A stretch of DNA of 64,000 bases from Desulfobacterales bacterium HSG16 (GCA_030377965.1 JAUCGE010000002.1:49374-113373), one strand, 5' to 3'; shown: positions 43,901 to 52,770, numbered from the stretch's first letter. Notes: generated from the letters alone by a model not told the origin. Numbers and translations are program-made.

Positions 43901-44667
43901 TACATCCTACAGCTATTATAGATCCGGGTGCTGAAGTTGATTCGAATGTTGAGATCGGCGCGTATTCGATTATCAGTGACAATGTTGTTATCGGATCAGG
44001 CACTAAAATTGGTCCCCATGTGACCATTGATCCTTTCGTCACTATAGGTCCGAAATGCAGAATATTTCAGTTTGCGGCTATTGGCTGCATACCCCAGGCG
44101 ATCAAGTTTGAAGGGGAACGGACATATGTTAAAATCGGTGCGGAATCTATTATCCGTGAATTCGTGACCATCAACAGAGGTACTGCATTCGGCGGAGGAG
44201 TGACAGAGGTAGGCCCGCGTAATTTTCTCATGGCCTATTGCCACATGGCTCACGACTGCAAGACCGGCAGAGAAGTGATACTTGCCAATAACGCCACTCT
44301 TGCAGGCCATATAACCATAGGAGACAATGTCACAGTGGGCGGACTTGTCGCTATTCACCAGTTCGTCAGGGTAGGCGATTATGCTTATGTGGGTGGAAAA
44401 TCAGCAGTGGTCAAGGATATTCCTCCTTTTGTAATTGCATCAGGAGATCGAGCTAAACTCCACGGCTTGAACAGTGTTGGCCTGAGACGAAGAGGTATGT
44501 CCGAAAAACCCATTTCATGCTTGAAAAAGACATATCGGATCATGTTCAGGATCGGCCTGACCATAAACGAAGCTCTGGAACGGGTAAATGCGGAAGTAGA
44601 ACAGATTCCAGAAGTGGTAGAATTCGTTGAATTTATCAAATCATCACAGCGCGGTATCACCAGGTAG
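43897..44667 (+). CDS. lpxA: UDP-N-acetylglucosamine acyltransferase LpxA
   Basis: 256 aa from ATG 43897 overlapping the fabZ stop; MIHPTAIIDPGAEVDSNVEIG is the exact LpxA-type N-terminus and decides the start. Hexapeptide beta-helix with the catalytic His in MAYCHMAHDCKTG, and a C-terminal helical domain (RRRGMSEKPISCLKKTYRIMF). First committed step of lipid A biosynthesis: 3-O-acylation of UDP-GlcNAc. Confidence 0.95.
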   Translation: MIHPTAIIDPGAEVDSNVEIGAYSIISDNVVIGSGTKIGPHVTIDPFVTIGPKCRIFQFAAIGCIPQAIKFEGERTYVKIGAESIIREFVTINRGTAFGGGVTEVGPRNFLMAYCHMAHDCKTGREVILANNATLAGHITIGDNVTVGGLVAIHQFVRVGDYAYVGGKSAVVKDIPPFVIASGDRAKLHGLNSVGLRRRGMSEKPISCLKKTYRIMFRIGLTINEALERVNAEVEQIPEVVEFVEFIKSSQRGITR

Positions 44668-44680
44668 ACTGAAAGAATAT

Positions 44681-44706
44681 TCCGAGGTTTGTGTTTAGAC
44701 CTCGGA
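44681..44706 (+). terminator. Hairpin after lpxA
   Basis: CCGAGGT-N10-ACCTCGG, 13 nt past the lpxA stop and without a strong T-run. May partly separate the bamA-lpxA unit from lpxI. Confidence 0.4.
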
Positions 44707-44772
44707 TGTCTAAAATTTAAAAATATCTCACGGTTTATGTGTTATCAGAGGCGATCAGAAAAGGTATAATTC

Positions 44773-45579
44773 GTGAAGCGAATAGGTATAATTGCAGGCA
44801 ATGGCCAGTTTCCACTGATTTTTTCAAAAAAAGCTAAATCAAAAGGATATGGCGTATATGCAGCTGCATATGTAAAAGAGGCTGATCCGGCACTCAAAAA
44901 GCATGTTGAGGTAATGGAATGGCTCCATCTCGGACAGTTGAAGAAGCTGGTTCGCTTTTTTCATAAAAATGATGTCAAAGAAGCGGTTATGATGGGCGGG
45001 ATCACAAAAACCCGCATGTTCACGAATGTAAGACCAGATATTGCGGCTATTTCTCTCTTCGCCAGGATGAAAAGCACTCATGATGACGGCATATTAAGAG
45101 CTTTTGCCGATTATCTTGAAAAAGAGGGAATCAAGATCATATCCGCAACCTTTCTGCTTCCCGAACTTCTTGCCGATCCCGGATGCTGGACAAAACGAAA
45201 GCCAGCAAAGAACGAAACAGCCGATATCGATATGGGATGGGATCTGGCAAAAGAAATCGGCAAACTCGATATAGGACAAAGTATTGTCGTTGCCGGGGGA
45301 TCTGTCATGGCTGTGGAAGCCATTGACGGAACAGATGCCACCATACTCCGTGGAGGTTTACTGTCTGAAGGACAGGCCGTTGTTGTTAAAATCTGTAAGC
45401 CTAACCAGGATATTCGTTTCGATATGCCATCTGTGGGACTCGGCACAATTGAAACCATGCAAAAAGCAGGAGCAAAGGTTTTAGCCCTGGAAGCGGGCCG
45501 GACGATTGTATTCGATAAAGAGAGTATGATCGCTCTGGCCGATTCTTCCAGAATATCCATCGTGGGAATCGAGAAATAA
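44773..45579 (+). CDS. lpxI: UDP-2,3-diacylglucosamine pyrophosphatase LpxI
   Basis: 268 aa, GTG start at 44773 (AAAGGTATAATTC upstream; MKRIGIIAGNGQFPLIF is the classic LpxI N-terminus). The N-terminal domain (~1-125) and the C-terminal catalytic domain (~130-268) contain DIDMGWDLAKEIGKLDIGQSIVV and VKICKPNQDIRFDMPSVGLGTIE. It cleaves UDP-diacylglucosamine to lipid X and UMP, replacing LpxH. Its place between lpxA and lpxB fits. Confidence 0.94.
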   Translation: MKRIGIIAGNGQFPLIFSKKAKSKGYGVYAAAYVKEADPALKKHVEVMEWLHLGQLKKLVRFFHKNDVKEAVMMGGITKTRMFTNVRPDIAAISLFARMKSTHDDGILRAFADYLEKEGIKIISATFLLPELLADPGCWTKRKPAKNETADIDMGWDLAKEIGKLDIGQSIVVAGGSVMAVEAIDGTDATILRGGLLSEGQAVVVKICKPNQDIRFDMPSVGLGTIETMQKAGAKVLALEAGRTIVFDKESMIALADSSRISIVGIEK

Positions 45580-45629
45580 TTCCATTAGAAATTCCACTAG
45601 AGCAGCATCCTCTAACAGATAGGAAATAA

Positions 45630-46589
45630 ATGAACAAACCAAGAATTGCAGTGATAGGAACCGGCTACCTGGGCAAATTTCATGCTCAGAAATATGCTGG
45701 TATGGAAGAAGTGGAACTTGTCGGTGTCGCAGATACCAGTTTTGCCAGTGCACAGAAAACAGCCAGAGATTGCAGTACGACTGCCTATACGGATTACAGG
45801 GATCTGAAAGATAAGGTTGATGCCGTCAGTGTCGTGGTTCCTACCAACGCCCATTTTGAGGTAAGCCGCTTTTTTCTGGAACATGGTGTGGATGTGTTGA
45901 TCGAAAAACCTGTTACAAACACCTTGAAAGAGGCAGATGCCCTGATCGAAAAAGCAGAATCAAAGGGCCTGATCATTCAGGTTGGCCATCTGGAAAGATT
46001 CAATTCCGCTGTCGTACCATTAAGAAATATTGTGAAAAAACCATTGTTCATCGAATCCCACAGGTTGAGTACTTTCAAAGGCCGGGGTATTGATGTGAGC
46101 GTGGTTCTTGATTTGATGATCCATGATATCGATATCATATCTAATTTCGTCCAATCGGAACTGACTGGTATTCATGCCGCAGGGGTAAGCGTTATTTCCG
46201 ATCATGTGGATATCGCAAACGCCCGACTGGAGTTTGCTTCAGGGTGCGTGGCTAATGTGACTGCAAGCCGGATTTCCATGAAAGACGAACGCAAGATTCG
46301 TATGTTTCAAAAAGATGCATACATTTCGGTCGATTTTTCCACTCATGAGATTACTATAGTCAAAAAGGGCGAAGGCGCAGAAGATGCTGTCATACCAGGT
46401 ATGGATATCCAGTCATTGAACTTTGCCAAAAGCGACGCTCTGGATGATGAACTGCGCTCTTTTGTTCATTCGATAATTCACAGACATACCCCAGAAGTTA
46501 CAGGGCAGATGGGAAGGGAAGCCTTGAGAATAGCTCTGAGTATTATGAAGCAGATCAAGAAAAATCGCAATCATATTCAGGAGTTTTAA
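45630..46589 (+). CDS. Gfo/Idh/MocA family oxidoreductase in the lpx cluster
   Basis: 319 aa. An N-terminal Rossmann fold (IAVIGTGYLGKFHAQKYAGM) has the family's EKPVTNTL catalytic-lysine motif. The C-terminal alpha/beta domain has DLMIHDIDIISNFV (conserved His and Asp). Members oxidise or reduce sugar hydroxyls with NAD(P). A location between lpxI and lpxB suggests a sugar-nucleotide or lipid A precursor substrate, for example 3-keto formation as in GnnA-type enzymes. No GnnB-type aminotransferase is present, so this is open. Confidence 0.85.
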   Translation: MNKPRIAVIGTGYLGKFHAQKYAGMEEVELVGVADTSFASAQKTARDCSTTAYTDYRDLKDKVDAVSVVVPTNAHFEVSRFFLEHGVDVLIEKPVTNTLKEADALIEKAESKGLIIQVGHLERFNSAVVPLRNIVKKPLFIESHRLSTFKGRGIDVSVVLDLMIHDIDIISNFVQSELTGIHAAGVSVISDHVDIANARLEFASGCVANVTASRISMKDERKIRMFQKDAYISVDFSTHEITIVKKGEGAEDAVIPGMDIQSLNFAKSDALDDELRSFVHSIIHRHTPEVTGQMGREALRIALSIMKQIKKNRNHIQEF

Positions 46590-46615
46590 CCGTTCGGAAT
46601 TTTTGCATAAAGAAC

Positions 46616-46646
46616 CCGGGCATTAAGATGCCGGGCTATTTTCTGA
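46616..46646 (+). terminator. Terminator-like hairpin after the Gfo/Idh gene
   Basis: CCCGG-GCATTAAGATG-CCGGG followed by CTATTTTCT, 27 nt past the stop. Confidence 0.5.
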
Positions 46647-46685
46647 CACCTTCGGAGGCTCCAGTTGCCGAATATCATTTTTGAT

Positions 46686-46716
46686 AAATACCTGTACAAA
46701 AGTTTTATAAAATAAA
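46686..46716 (+). repeat. Family 1 MITE-like terminus fragment upstream of lpxB
   Basis: AAATACCTGTACAAAAGTTT matches the left terminal repeat of the family at 2122 and 58297, but no right end follows. It lies 38 bp upstream of the lpxB start. Confidence 0.6.
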
Positions 46717-46754
46717 ATGAAACAGCATTCGGCAGGTTGGGAAAGAGAAAAAAT

Positions 46755-47951
46755 ATGGGATCATCAGATGATGTGAAGTCGGTCATGATCATTGCCGGAG
46801 AAGCTTCCGGGGATATGCATGGAGCAAAGCTTGTCCGGGCCATGTGGAATAAAAGAAAAAAAATGGTTTTTTTCGGCATCGGGGGACAGGCTTTGAAAAA
46901 CACAGGCGTGAATGTTCTGATGGATTCATCCCTGATTTCGGTTGTTGGCATTACAGAGATTGTGCCGAAAATTCCTCATATCTTAAATGGCATGGCCCTG
47001 GCCAGAGAACTTCTTAAAAAAATCAGGCCGGATCTGCTCATTCTGATCGATTTTCCTGATTTCAATCTCAGGGTTGCAGAACATGCAAAAAAACTCGATA
47101 TACCTGTTTTATATTATATCAGCCCCCAGATATGGGCATGGCGTCCGGGAAGAGTAAAAAAAATTGGAAACCTGGTCGATCATGTGGCAGTGATCCTCCC
47201 TTTTGAAGAAAAATTTTATAGAAAGCACAATGTACCTGCCACGTTCGTGGGCCACCCTCTTCTTGATTCCGGCCATATCTGCCATATTGATCCTGGCTCA
47301 AACGGATCAGGTTCTTCCATCCGGCCAGATAATGAAAACTCAGACAATCCGCTTACCATTGGCCTGCTGCCAGGTTCCAGAGACAGGGAGGTCACAAGCC
47401 TTTTGCCGGACATGATCAGGGCTGCCAATATCATAGGAAAAAAACATCCTGAAATCCGCTTTCTGGTTTCAGTAGCCCCGTCGGTTGAAAATCGACTTGT
47501 GAAAGAGGTTGCAGAACAAGCAGGTATCAGCGCAAAAATAGATTTCTGGGAAAAGGGCGTGGAAGAAATTTTTGAACAAAGCGCTCTGGTCATAGCCGCT
47601 TCAGGTACTGTCACGCTTCAATCTGCAATTTACAAAACTCCTATGGTCGTTATTTATAAGGTCTCTTTTTTGAGTTATCTGATTGGCAGACTGATGATAA
47701 GAGTTGATCATATCAGCCTCGTAAACCTGATAGCAGAAGCCAGAATCGCACCTGAACTTATTCAGGATGAGGCTTCCGGCGAAAATATCGCTCAGACGGT
47801 ATTGAATATAATAGATACACCAGGTCGGCTCAATATAATGAAAAGGCAGTTGTCAGGTATAAGAAACCGGCTCGGAGGGTCAGGGGCATCTTCAAAAGTT
47901 GCAGATATTGCCATTGATATGCTGCATAAATTTCATATGGGCGGTAAATAA
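46755..47951 (+). CDS. lpxB: Lipid-A-disaccharide synthase LpxB
   Basis: 398 aa from ATG 46755 (an in-frame TTG at 46737 is less likely; GGGAAAGAG precedes). GT19 family: SVMIIAGEASGDMHGAKL at the start, LLILIDFPDFNLRVA, YYISPQIWAWRPGR and the C-terminal UDP-binding region IAASGTVTLQSAIYKTPMVV. It joins lipid X to UDP-diacylglucosamine. The last codons (GGK, stop) run straight into a family 2 repeat. Confidence 0.95.
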   Translation: MGSSDDVKSVMIIAGEASGDMHGAKLVRAMWNKRKKMVFFGIGGQALKNTGVNVLMDSSLISVVGITEIVPKIPHILNGMALARELLKKIRPDLLILIDFPDFNLRVAEHAKKLDIPVLYYISPQIWAWRPGRVKKIGNLVDHVAVILPFEEKFYRKHNVPATFVGHPLLDSGHICHIDPGSNGSGSSIRPDNENSDNPLTIGLLPGSRDREVTSLLPDMIRAANIIGKKHPEIRFLVSVAPSVENRLVKEVAEQAGISAKIDFWEKGVEEIFEQSALVIAASGTVTLQSAIYKTPMVVIYKVSFLSYLIGRLMIRVDHISLVNLIAEARIAPELIQDEASGENIAQTVLNIIDTPGRLNIMKRQLSGIRNRLGGSGASSKVADIAIDMLHKFHMGGK

Positions 47952-48045
47952 AATACCCAATTATCGACGGAATCCTGTCGAAAGATGGCGGGGACGGAAC
48001 CCCTCCCTACCATATCGGGTATTTTATTTATTTGGAAATCCCTTA
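47945..48045. mobile_element. Family 2 palindromic repeat, copy 1
   Basis: Reads TAAATAAAATACCCAATTAT at the left, then CGACGGAATCCTG, a GATGGCGGGGACGG core, ACCATATCGGGTATTTTATT and GGAAATCCCTTA at the right. The ends are inverted copies (AATAAAATACCC). It begins within the lpxB stop region. A second copy of the right end (TTATTTATTTGGAAATCTTT) lies at about 48070-48090. Confidence 0.75.
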
Positions 48046-48111
48046 TGAGTTCTGACTTACGCCAGATAAATTATTTATTTGGAAATCTTTAAGAAAGAAT
48101 TATCTTAAAAC

Positions 48112-48125
48112 TTGTACGTGTACAA
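48112..48125. promoter_or_regulatory. Operator-like palindrome upstream of msbA
   Basis: TTGTAC-GT-GTACAA is a perfect 6+6 inverted repeat 64 bp before the msbA ATG. Could be a binding site for a dimeric regulator, or a decayed family 1 repeat end (which contains TTGTACAAAA). Confidence 0.35.
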
Positions 48126-48188
48126 AGTAAAAATTTGAGCAAAAATGTCTGATTTTTCTTTTTTGATAAAAGGAGTGGTTTTTTAATA

Positions 48189-49937
48189 ATGAAATCTTTA
48201 TTTACTATGAACTCGCGACATAAAAAAGTGTTGTCACTGATCCAGGATAACTGGGCAAGGCTCTTCGCTGCTATGGGATGTATGCTGGTGATAGCCATAT
48301 CGACATCTGCAACCGCTTTTTTAGTCAAGCCGGTGTTAGACGATATTTTTTTCAAACAGGATCTCTTAATGCTCAAGATGATTCCCATAATTGTGATCCT
48401 GATATATTTTTTGCGCGGTGTCGGCTATTACGGACAGAACTATCTCATGAACTATGTTGGTGAGAGCATAATCCGAAAGCTGCGGAATATGCTGTATGAT
48501 AAAATACAAGATCTTCCAGTAGCCTTTTTCATGGAGGAAAAGACCGGGGTTCTGATGTCCAGAATTACAAACGATGTCAATATTATAAAGGCTATGGTCT
48601 CGACCGCTGTTACAGCCTCGTTAAGAGATTGTTTTACCCTCGTGGGCCTGACCATCGTTATATTCTGGAGAGACTGGGAAATGGCATTGTATGCTATGAT
48701 CGTTCTGCCTGTGGCATTTTTTCCCGTCGTGCAGTTTGGAAGAAGAGTCAGGAAAGTGAGTACCGGATGCCAGGAATCAATGGCCGAATTAAGCTCTTTT
48801 TTACACGAAACTTTTGTGGGCAACAGGATTGTAAAGGCTTTCGGTATGGAAGAATATGAAAAAAAGCGGTTTGCCAAAAAAACCAAGGATCTGTTCCGAC
48901 TTGAGATGAGGGCCACGGTTGCAAAATCTCTGTCTTCGCCGGTCATGGAATTTCTTGGAGGCGTTGGGATTGCATTTATAATATGGTATGGCGGCTCCAG
49001 AGTTATAAACGGCACATCAACTGCTGGAACCTTCTTTTCTTTCATGGCAGCTGTCATTATGCTCTATGATCCGGTCAAAAAACTGAGCGATCTTAACAAC
49101 TCTATTCAGCAGGGCCTTGCAGCGACGGACAGAGTTTTCGATATCATTGAGCGTGAGACCGAGATCAATGACAGAAATGATCCTGTAATCATGGAGAAAA
49201 AATCCCACAGAGTAACTTTCGAAAGCGTATGTCTTGATTACGGAGGAAGCAGAGCATTGAACCATATCGACCTTGATGTGGCCCCCGGAGAGATTCTCGC
49301 TCTGGTTGGTATGAGCGGGGGCGGAAAGACATCTCTGGTAAATCTTATCCCCAGGTTTTACGATGTTACAGAAGGCAAAATTCTGATTGACGGCACGGAT
49401 ATCCGGGATATTTCGATTGAATCATTGAGACACCAGATAGCGATTGTCACCCAGGATACTATTTTGTTCAACAACAGCATCAGAAACAACATAGCCTATG
49501 GGCGGCCAGACGCTTCAATGGACGAAGTCAAAGCTGCTGCAAAGGCAGCTTATGCTTATGACTTCATACAAAATATGCCGAAAAAATTCGATACGAAAAT
49601 AGGCGAGCTGGGCAGCCGTCTTTCAGGCGGCGAGAAACAAAGAATCTGTATTGCCAGGGCCTTATTGAAAGATGCTCCCATCTTAATCCTGGATGAAGCC
49701 ACATCATCTCTGGATACCGAGTCTGAAATGCTGGTTCAAAAAGCTCTGGGAAACCTGATGAAGGGAAGAACCACTTTCGTGATAGCTCACAGGCTTTCGA
49801 CTATCGGCTATGCCCACAGAATCACGGTGATAGTCGATGGGCAGATAAAAGAACAGGGAAAACATGAAGATCTGCTGGCAAAGAAGGGTGAATATTTCAA
49901 ACTGTATCAGATGCAGTTTCAGGATAACCATGAGTAA
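48189..49937 (+). CDS. msbA: Lipid A export ABC transporter MsbA
   Basis: 582 aa, with AAAAGGAGTGG 10 nt before ATG 48189. The N-terminal six-TM exporter domain (~20-310) is followed by an ATPase domain: Walker A VGMSGGGKTSL, Q-loop IVTQDTILFNNSIRNNIAYG, signature LSGGEKQRICIARAL, Walker B PILILDEATSSLD and the H-loop IAHRLST. The domain order and the position after lpxB indicate the lipid A flippase MsbA, moving core-lipid A to the outer leaflet of the inner membrane. Confidence 0.93.
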   Translation: MKSLFTMNSRHKKVLSLIQDNWARLFAAMGCMLVIAISTSATAFLVKPVLDDIFFKQDLLMLKMIPIIVILIYFLRGVGYYGQNYLMNYVGESIIRKLRNMLYDKIQDLPVAFFMEEKTGVLMSRITNDVNIIKAMVSTAVTASLRDCFTLVGLTIVIFWRDWEMALYAMIVLPVAFFPVVQFGRRVRKVSTGCQESMAELSSFLHETFVGNRIVKAFGMEEYEKKRFAKKTKDLFRLEMRATVAKSLSSPVMEFLGGVGIAFIIWYGGSRVINGTSTAGTFFSFMAAVIMLYDPVKKLSDLNNSIQQGLAATDRVFDIIERETEINDRNDPVIMEKKSHRVTFESVCLDYGGSRALNHIDLDVAPGEILALVGMSGGGKTSLVNLIPRFYDVTEGKILIDGTDIRDISIESLRHQIAIVTQDTILFNNSIRNNIAYGRPDASMDEVKAAAKAAYAYDFIQNMPKKFDTKIGELGSRLSGGEKQRICIARALLKDAPILILDEATSSLDTESEMLVQKALGNLMKGRTTFVIAHRLSTIGYAHRITVIVDGQIKEQGKHEDLLAKKGEYFKLYQMQFQDNHE

Positions 49938-50088
49938 CTGGAAATGGTTAATTTGTCCGATTTCTGCGTCAGGCTGTAAATTTCAATCCTAAAAATACTT
50001 AATGTATTCCTCCGGTTGAAATTTGAAGACTTCCTTGAACTTGAACAAATTCTCTCATCTCTGGATGGACATTAGAAAGGAAAAAAGA

Positions 50089-50385
50089 ATGAAAAAACAA
50101 ATTAAACCAAGCGACTGGGTGTGGGTAGTGGTTCAAAATCCAGGGGTCAGAAGCGAGCAGCTGCTAGGCCAGTCTTCCCCCAAAGAAGAAGTCGATTTTG
50201 TTCCTGTGTTTATGGAAAAGGAAGACGCTCAGAAATGTTATCACAGGCTGGTTCTGGATAAAACCCGTGATTACGAAATTCAGGCTATCATTTTTGAGGA
50301 TCTTACAAAATATGCTGCTGAGGGTGAGTTTATTATCTTTATTTTGGATGGTTCTGGGAAAATCCTTGACAGGGTTGCGCCTTGA
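50089..50385 (+). CDS. Small hypothetical protein (98 aa)
   Basis: 98 aa from ATG 50089, chosen because AGAAAGGAAAAAAG precedes it; an upstream in-frame start (50023) has no RBS. Begins MKKQIKPSDWVWVVVQNPGV and contains VDFVPVFMEKEDAQKCYHRLV and a beta-rich C-terminus (GEFIIFILDGSGKILDRVAP). Soluble alpha/beta; no signal or TM. The layout suggests a small ligand- or protein-binding fold of unknown role. Composition is like the core genome, not the AT-rich insertion after it. Confidence 0.65.
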   Translation: MKKQIKPSDWVWVVVQNPGVRSEQLLGQSSPKEEVDFVPVFMEKEDAQKCYHRLVLDKTRDYEIQAIIFEDLTKYAAEGEFIIFILDGSGKILDRVAP

Positions 50386-50479
50386 GGCGAACCTGGTGTG
50401 GCAAAAAGAGATAGATTAGTCGCATAAAATCAAGAAATATAGCTACAAACAAATTTATACGGCGGCGATTCTTATAACA

Positions 50480-50521
50480 TGGCAAGTCCTGTCAAAAGTC
50501 TAAACATTTGGCAGGACTTGC
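50480..50521 (+). terminator. Strong hairpin near the left edge of the AT-rich island
   Basis: GGCAAGTCCTG-N20-CAGGACTTGCC, a perfect 11-bp stem. No clear T-run follows. It sits at the transition from core to island DNA. Confidence 0.5.
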
Positions 50522-50533
50522 CAGGCTCTTAAA

Positions 50534-50640
50534 TAAGGGGTTTCCTAGTAAATAAAAGACCCGATATGGTAGGCGGGATTCCGTCCCCGCCATCTTTCGG
50601 CAGGATTCCGTCGATAATTGGGTATATTATTTCTTGAAGT
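50534..50640. mobile_element. Family 2 palindromic repeat, copy 2
   Basis: Reverse orientation relative to the copy after lpxB: TAAGGGGTTTCC, then AATAAAAGACCCGATATGGT, CCGTCCCCGCCATCTTTCGG and TCGATAATTGGGTATATTAT. It lies 88 bp upstream of the AAA ATPase gene. Confidence 0.75.
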
Positions 50641-50728
50641 TCACAACTGGCAACATAATGCCGCTCAACTAAGAAGTGGGTGGTAATAAACATAATCAAA
50701 GTATATATAATAATCAAAAGGTGTAACC

Positions 50729-51850
50729 ATGAGAATTTTAAAAATATTTGCACTAAATTGTGGAGTGTTATCAAATATATCAATTGATTTTACAGTAGAT
50801 GATAAACCACAAAAATTGATATGTCTATCGGGTGTTAACGGATCAGGTAAAACAACAATTATGGAGCTGATTATTGCTTTGGCATCTTTTTTAAATCCCC
50901 AATTATCAATAAATAATATTTTTTTTGATAGGTTAAAACCTAACATTCTCATAAGAACAGAATTTGCACAACTTGATATTTTAATAAATAATAAAATATT
51001 ATCATTAGTGTTTGGTGATGAAAAACATGTTCAAGATAATAATAATTATCCCCAATCTTTCATTATCATTAATAATGAAATCAAATCAATAATTCAAAAA
51101 TTTGAGGATTTTTTTGTTAAAGAACCAGTAGATAAAAAAGATGGTCGTATAAATATTGAGTTAGATGATTTAAAAGGCTTTTTTTTAGATAAAGAAGTAA
51201 TACCACAAAAAATTATTAAAAAAAATTTCGAATTGTTTGAGAGTCTTCTAAAAAATATTGAAAAGAATATATATAAAGAATTGGATCAGAGTACGAGTTG
51301 TGAACTACCTCATTTTTATCTTTTTAACGCACATGACAGAGAAATACAGGATATTCGTTATAGCTCTATTCCAAAAGATGACTCAAAATATCAAATAGTT
51401 TACAGATATAATCCTCAAAATGACGATTTGAAAAAGCTCTTGATTTTTTATGATTATGCTTACAATGAAGAGTTTAGATCCTTAACTGAATGGGTAAATA
51501 AAAACGTATTAATTGGGAAAAAGATTGAGGGGATTTATAGACCTGACTTTATGGTAATAATAAAAACTGATAAAGGCTATGAACATGGTTTGGAGTTACT
51601 CAGTTCTGGCGAAGAAAGTCTGCTTATCATAGCCATCCAATTATATTTGAACGCTTCAAAAAACGCAGTGATGATGATTGATGAAATTGATCAGAGTTTA
51701 CATCCTGAATTTCAAGAGAAAATAATGAGAATTATAATCCAGTTACAAAAAGAAAAGAAATGCCAAATAATAATTTCTTCACATTCTGTTAATATATGGA
51801 AAGCTTTTAAAGAAGAGTCTATTATTCGATTGACTGAGGTGATAATGTGA
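50729..51850 (+). CDS. AAA/ABC-type ATPase of a PARIS-like defence pair (AriA-like)
   Basis: 373 aa, ATG 50729 with AAGGTGTAACC just upstream. SMC/OLD-like head ATPase: N-terminal MRILKIFALN...NISIDF, Walker A SGVNGSGKTT (residues 34-43), signature LLSSGEESLLIIAIQL, Walker B AVMMIDEIDQSLHPEFQEKI and the H-loop IIISSHSVNIW. The stop overlaps the next gene (GTGA), so the pair is translationally coupled. ATPase plus DUF4435 is the composition of PARIS antiphage systems, where AriA assembles and holds the AriB effector until triggered by phage anti-restriction proteins. The DNA is much more AT-rich than its surroundings and lies between two dispersed repeats, indicating transfer. Other AAA-DUF4435 pairs exist, so PARIS is probable, not proven. 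Confidence 0.8.
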   Translation: MRILKIFALNCGVLSNISIDFTVDDKPQKLICLSGVNGSGKTTIMELIIALASFLNPQLSINNIFFDRLKPNILIRTEFAQLDILINNKILSLVFGDEKHVQDNNNYPQSFIIINNEIKSIIQKFEDFFVKEPVDKKDGRINIELDDLKGFFLDKEVIPQKIIKKNFELFESLLKNIEKNIYKELDQSTSCELPHFYLFNAHDREIQDIRYSSIPKDDSKYQIVYRYNPQNDDLKKLLIFYDYAYNEEFRSLTEWVNKNVLIGKKIEGIYRPDFMVIIKTDKGYEHGLELLSSGEESLLIIAIQLYLNASKNAVMMIDEIDQSLHPEFQEKIMRIIIQLQKEKKCQIIISSHSVNIWKAFKEESIIRLTEVIM

Positions 51851-52770
51851 CAGTATTTTCCCAATCTATAGGAGGTGGCAGATTTTCATTTATTGACAAT
51901 CAAGATATCAGAAATGATATTGATATTGCTGGAAGAAAAAAAGTTGTATTCATAGAAGGTTACGATGATAAAGTTATTTTTGAAATTTTATTCCATGAAG
52001 AACTTGAAGAAGTCGCTTTCATTGATACAAGTGCAGTAGGTCAATCAGGCGGAGGATGCGATAAAGTAAAAGAATATTTAGAAAAAACATATAGACATCT
52101 TAACGAAACCAGATTTTTCGGTATAATTGATAGAGATTTTAAAACAGATCATGAATTAGATACAGAACTTAACGAACCAAAATATAAGAACAAACTCTAT
52201 ATTTTCAGAGATCGTTATACGTTGGAAAACTATTTCATAGAAAAGGGTATTTTGTTAGAGTATATTAGAGGAAAATCAAGTTCGAATAAAAAATTAAAAG
52301 GCATCTTAGGTATAGATATCAGTGGAATAATAAATAATATTTTAATGAAATTAATAATTGTAGCAGCAGGGAATCGAACCTTACTTGATTATAGGAATAA
52401 ATTTTTAAACAGAAGTACGCCTTGTGATAAAAAAATAGTTGTTACAAAAATATTGTCAAAACTTCTTATTAAAGAATACGAAGTAGAAAAACGTACTGCG
52501 GTTAAACGTTGGTACGATTATTATCGAAAATATATGGAGAAGGATAGTTTCTATATCCACAAACATATTAGTGGCAAATATTTTTTTTATCATTTCAATA
52601 AAGCAATCAAAGATGAAACGAATCGAACATGTGGTAAGCAGATAAATATTGATATTGATAATGCAAAAGATAACTTGGCAAGAATTCTTAAAATAAGAGG
52701 ACTCCCTGATGATTTGAACAATATTTTAGTTTTTTTAGGTGTATCTGATGTGCCTGATCACAATAATTGA
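51847..52770 (+). CDS. DUF4435 Toprim-like effector (AriB-like)
   Basis: 307 aa, GTG start at 51847 overlapping the ATPase stop by 4 nt, with AGTGTGATAATG context. The Toprim/DUF4435 core is visible: KKVVFIEGYDDKVIFEIL (Glu37), then FFGIIDRDFKT (Asp95, Asp97) and RYTLENYFIE. In characterised PARIS systems this protein is a nuclease that cleaves host tRNA when released. A helical C-terminal half (~160-300) is rich in Lys and Asn. AT-rich codon use matches its partner. The effector call rests on the Toprim motifs and the partner; tRNA cleavage here is inference. Confidence 0.8.
   Translation: MTVFSQSIGGGRFSFIDNQDIRNDIDIAGRKKVVFIEGYDDKVIFEILFHEELEEVAFIDTSAVGQSGGGCDKVKEYLEKTYRHLNETRFFGIIDRDFKTDHELDTELNEPKYKNKLYIFRDRYTLENYFIEKGILLEYIRGKSSSNKKLKGILGIDISGIINNILMKLIIVAAGNRTLLDYRNKFLNRSTPCDKKIVVTKILSKLLIKEYEVEKRTAVKRWYDYYRKYMEKDSFYIHKHISGKYFFYHFNKAIKDETNRTCGKQINIDIDNAKDNLARILKIRGLPDDLNNILVFLGVSDVPDHNN

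Larger units (their letters stand above)
50386..50728. other. Intergenic region before the AAA-DUF4435 pair
   Basis: 343 bp. It contains an inverted repeat GGCAAGTCCTGTCAAAA...GGCAGGACTTGCC (about 50480-50521, a strong hairpin) and then the family 2 repeat copy 2. The last 80 bp, very AT-rich, should carry the promoter of the ATPase gene. Confidence 0.5.

Noticed and set aside
44839..45884. Several 80-150-codon minus-strand frames opposite lpxI and the Gfo/Idh gene
   Set aside because: All are shadows of genes with clear family motifs on the plus strand; none has an RBS.
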